Positions 60,894 to 64,000 of a DNA stretch of 64,000 nt are shown piece after piece. The position numbers and the translations under genes are program-made. Where the stretch lies: positions 5,208,001-5,272,000 of the forward strand of contig NC_089547.1 of the NCBI RefSeq assembly GCF_040115645.1, written 5' to 3'. This stretch comes from Euwallacea fornicatus. Its lineage: Eukaryota; Arthropoda; Insecta; Coleoptera; Curculionidae. Position 1 is the first letter of the stretch. Each line of letters begins with the position of its first letter. The notes below the pieces were generated by a model. It searched no databases, was not told the DNA's origin, and was given only the letters and a program-made list of their open reading frames with translations.

Positions 60894-61923
60894 TTAAGAT
60901 CTAGATCTGGACCTTGATCTGCTCCTTGATCGAGAATTATTTTCCCTCTCTCTCACTGGAGACCTTGACGCTCCCCTAGAGCTTTTACTGCCTGATCTGG
61001 ACCTGCTTCTAGATGGCGACCTCCTACCTCGGGATCTGGAACGGCTTTCTCTTCTACCACGAGACCTAGACCTAATATTATAAATTATAACCATTGTTTG
61101 TATTTTTTTAAGTCTCATTAAAACAACTAAAATGAGTACCTTCTTCTTCCGCCTCGGAATCTTCTATGAGGAGAGGTAGGCCTTCCATAACGAGCCATTT
61201 GCACCCTCAATTCCCTGCCATCGAGCATACGCCCATCCATGGCATCCAGTGCGTCCTCAGCATCTCTCTTGTCGAAGAACCTTTTAGATAAATAGGTTTC
61301 TTAATATGTATATGTGCTATTTTATGAAAATTTCCTGTTTCAAATGTACTTGAACACAGTGTACAAACATTGCAAAAGCAAGATCTTCCAAGTTACACAT
61401 CTTAAACTTGAAATTGGTGAAGAATAAATATAGTACGGGAGATAACTGTGAAATTTTATCAAAATCACGGCATGAGTTCTAGTTTTAAATAGGTATAAAT
61501 GATATTCTATGCCGAGGAAGTAGCAACATATATACTAAGCTCACAAAAGTGCCATGGGAAGGTAATGCAATGTGTCCTCAAGACAATTCCTTTATGAATA
61601 TAGAAAGAGCACCTCAACCCTAAAAAGTTGATAGAACCAGTCAGAAGAGTTCACTGACCTTTCGCTCACTGTACCCCTACTTAACCTGAACACTAACCTG
61701 GCCTAGGTATCTAAAGAGTAACCTCAAAACTTGAAACTTACCTGACGAAAGCAAATCCTCTGCTCTCCCTGGTGAACCGATCGCGGGGAATGTAAATATC
61801 TCCAACTTCTCCGCAACGTTCGAAAACTCTGCGTAGGTCATCAGGGGTGGTGCGATAGGTGAGGTTGTCCACTTTAAGGGACACCATCCCGTCGATACGG
61901 GGCGGGGGGCGGCCGTAGCTCAT
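60894..61923 (-). CDS. SC35: SR splicing factor SC35/SRSF2
   Basis: Exons 61923-61742, 61280-61140 and 61071-60894 join in frame to 166 residues. The N-terminal RRM has RNP2 [12 protein letters not shown] and RNP1 [19 protein letters not shown], and starts [13 protein letters not shown] as in SRSF2. After MARYGRP and an SPHRR linker the C-terminal RS domain alternates Arg-Ser, ending [11 protein letters not shown]. The protein binds exonic enhancers and promotes splice-site choice, shuttling between nuclear speckles and spliceosomes. SRSF2 genes often autoregulate through their own transcript; not visible here. Confidence 0.96.
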
Positions 61924-62376
61924 TTTGCGTCGATCCGCAATATTTGCAGTTGACGAGAGACTGAAATATTAGAATAAGCTCGCGAGATTTTGCCGGAAAT
62001 TTTCAAGAAGACGCTACGCACAAACAAAGAGAAAAAGGTCGAAAACCAAAATGGCCGACTGGTAAAAATGCCGGATTCCTAGCAATGTTGCCAAATGTGC
62101 TTCCTCCAAATTGTGATGCGTGTCTTGCCAAATATTTGCACAAAACTCAATTGACAGGGATCCGTTCATTGCCTGCTGTCCTTATTTATTATATTTTAGT
62201 AGAAAAAGAGAGATAAATCTTGGTCGATTGAAGACATCTGATTATTATGCTTGTCTCAATGACGTTCTCTTTTGACAAGTGAAATATTTTCGTTTTTTCA
62301 TTTAGGTTTTTTGATTTTCAGTTCGTCTCTCGAACTCGTGTGAGGTGCATGTGATTGTTGAAAAATTAATGGAAAT
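61924..62376. promoter_or_regulatory. Divergent promoter region of SC35 and STRAP
   Basis: 453 bp between the two start codons, holding both 5' UTRs. No TATA box seen. It includes the STRAP upstream ORF beginning at 62369. Confidence 0.5.
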
Positions 62377-62404
62377 ATGGCCAATTTACGCCAAACACCG
62401 TTAA
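62369..62404 (+). promoter_or_regulatory. Upstream ORF overlapping the STRAP start
   Basis: ATG at 62369 (TTAATGGAAATATGG) opens 11 codons plus TAA in the +1-type frame, spanning the main ATG at 62377. Ribosomes starting here would bypass the main start, so translation may depend on leaky scanning. The alternative is that transcription starts downstream of 62369. Confidence 0.5.
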
Positions 62405-63927
62405 CGTGTAGCGGTCACACACGGCCAGTGGTCCATTTGGACTTCTCGGACATCACCGAAAGTAGCTATTTTCTGATATCGGCTTGCAAAGGTAATCTTC
62501 CACTTAGTTAAAAGAGGTACTATTTCCCTGGTAGAGATCCGTTTTCAACAAGTCTTTAACCTTCTGCCAGGCATGTAGGACACCTTGGCCTCAATTTTTT
62601 CCACGAACCCTGTGGAAACAAGGTCTTGAATTTTTTAGGTGTGTAAGTTCTTTGAGTAAGGCCAGAACCATGAACTTTTCTGTTCCTGTGTTTGTTTCCA
62701 AATTATGCTCAGTCTCGAACCCTTATCATCTTATCAGTTAAGCCCCTTTTTCAAGCTTAACTTTGTTTTTAATCAACAGATGAGTGTTAACTTAAAGTCT
62801 CATTGGAATTTGCACCTAAATTTTAAGTGCATTTATTGTTGTAGATGGAAAACCAATGCTCAGACAAGGTGATACAGGAGATTGGATTGGAACTTTTGAA
62901 GGTCACAAGGGAGCTGTTTGGGGGGTTGCTTTGAATTCTCAAGCTACAAGAGCAGCAAGTGGCGCAGCTGATTTTACAGGTATTCTTTCAATACAACAAA
63001 TTTCTTTTTTCATCACCAATCCTAACAATTGTTCAGGCAAAGTTTGGGATGCCATCTCAGGGGAAGAACTGCACTCATTCCAGCACAATCACATAGTAAA
63101 AAGTGTCAATTTCTCTAAAGATTCTGCTTTGTTAGTTACTGGCAGCAATGAAAAGCTGGTTAGGATTTTCGATCTCAACAAACCAGAAGCCAGTATAAAA
63201 TTTAATAATTTAACAATAAGCAAGTTTTAGTAACAATTCTTGTTGCAGCTCCAGATGTTTTTCCTGGTCACACAGCCGGCATAAGGCATGTATTGTTCTT
63301 TCGCAATGACACTCATCTAGTGTCTTGTGCTGATGATAAAACATTAAGAGTGTGGGATAGGGCTAGTAAACAGGTAAATTTGTATAAATTAATAAAAATT
63401 GGTGTTACAAAAATGAAAAATAGGAGGTGCAAAAAGTCACATTCCCATTCAACCCCAACAGTCTCGAAGTGTCTAAAGATGGCACAGTGCTCACAGTTGC
63501 CTATTCCAATAAAGTAGCATTTTTTGATGCTGAAACTTTAAACAAAATCCGAGAATACACCATTCCATCACCTGTTAATTCTGCTTCTCTCCATCCAGAC
63601 AAGAGCATTTTTGTAGCTGCAGGTGATGACTTGAAAGTTTATAAACATGACTATCAAAGTGGCTCAGAGATTGGTAAAATAATTGGATTGTTTTGAAACT
63701 TCTTTATATTATTGCATGTTTAAATTTCAGAATCATTTAAAGGCCACTTTGGTCCAGTGCATTGCATAAAATTCTCTCCAGATGGTGAGTTGTATGCGTC
63801 AGGTTCCGAGGATGGAACTTTGAGGTTGTGGCAGACTACTGTTGGGAAGACTTATGGCCTTTGGAAGTGTGTTGAAAGTGGGACACTGAATGAAAGTTTA
63901 ACACAAAAGGAAGTTCAAGCAAATTAA
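62377..63927 (+). CDS. Strap: STRAP, WD40 component of the SMN complex
   Basis: Exons 62377-62491, 62845-62979, 63037-63192, 63249-63373, 63424-63673 and 63731-63927 join in frame to 325 residues. Seven WD40 repeats are seen: [55 protein letters not shown] with [35 protein letters not shown] and [18 protein letters not shown] with [12 protein letters not shown]. It ends YGLWKCVES, typical of STRAP/UNRIP. STRAP (Drosophila wmd) binds the SMN-Gemin complex in snRNP assembly and, in vertebrates, TGF-beta receptors. It is divergently paired with the splicing factor SC35. Confidence 0.95.
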
Positions 63928-64000
63928 ATAATCAAAAAGGGTTTCAACTATCTTTCTCAGCAGAAAAGTATTAATTTTTATATTTCTAGTCTTTCATTAT

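Overview
The window is nuclear DNA from an insect. Genes are split by many short introns (most 45-70 nt), AATAAA poly(A) signals sit close behind stop codons, and the protein set is animal: Atg1/ULK, Hrs, ClC-7, Kir channel, Rab40, SC35, STRAP, DRG1, COASY, NOC4L. The overall look suggests a holometabolous insect, most likely a beetle. That lineage call is inference; the insect call is firm. There are no prokaryotic, viral or CRISPR features, and no intact transposon ORF was seen.

Layout. 0.3-4.1 kb (+): ClC-7 chloride/proton exchanger, its 5' end off the left edge, with a small coiled-coil gene nested antisense in one intron. 5.0-5.7 kb (-): SFT2-family Golgi protein. 7.0-7.4 kb (+): a two-exon gene for an 85-residue secreted protein behind a TATA box. 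8.2-12.0 kb (-): inward-rectifier K+ channel with two alternative C-terminal ends. 12-22 kb: a gene-poor stretch with repeats and one convincing orphan exon. 22.0-30.0 kb (+): Atg1/ULK autophagy kinase, 18 coding exons; its 4.1-kb third intron contains a whole antisense gene for a signal-peptide/acidic-ectodomain/single-TM protein. 30.5-33.1 kb (-): ALDH1-type aldehyde dehydrogenase. 33.6-34.4 kb: two unassigned small coding candidates facing away from each other. 34.5-36.3 kb (+): F-box protein. 36.9-39.2 kb (+): GT92 (DUF23) glycosyltransferase with a TATA promoter. 39.4-39.6 kb: three-copy 70-bp tandem repeat, each copy with CACGTG. 40.9-42.9 kb (+): bifunctional CoA synthase. 43.6-45.4 kb (-): NOC4L ribosome-biogenesis factor. 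45.9-47.2 kb (+): DRG1 GTPase. 48.1-49.6 kb (-): LAPTM4-like lysosomal protein with PY motifs. 51.5-54.8 kb (+): Hrs (ESCRT-0). 54.9-55.5 kb (-): small DUF4485-like protein. 56.3-57.5 kb (+): Rab40. 58.8-59.1 kb (-): orphan terminal exon. 60.9-61.9 kb (-): SC35/SRSF2. 62.4-63.9 kb (+): STRAP WD40 protein.

Several neighbours act in the endolysosome/autophagy system (ClC-7, Atg1, LAPTM4-like, Hrs, SFT2), but I see no evidence of a functional cluster; insect genes are not in operons. Exon models were joined by hand from splice signals, reading frame and family knowledge. Every multi-exon model offered as a confident gene stays in frame through to its stop.

The most notable observations are three GC-AG introns (Aldh, F-box gene, Hrs), two complete antisense nested genes, alternative C-termini of the K+ channel with a repeated SHxxMK motif, and several small unrecognised genes.
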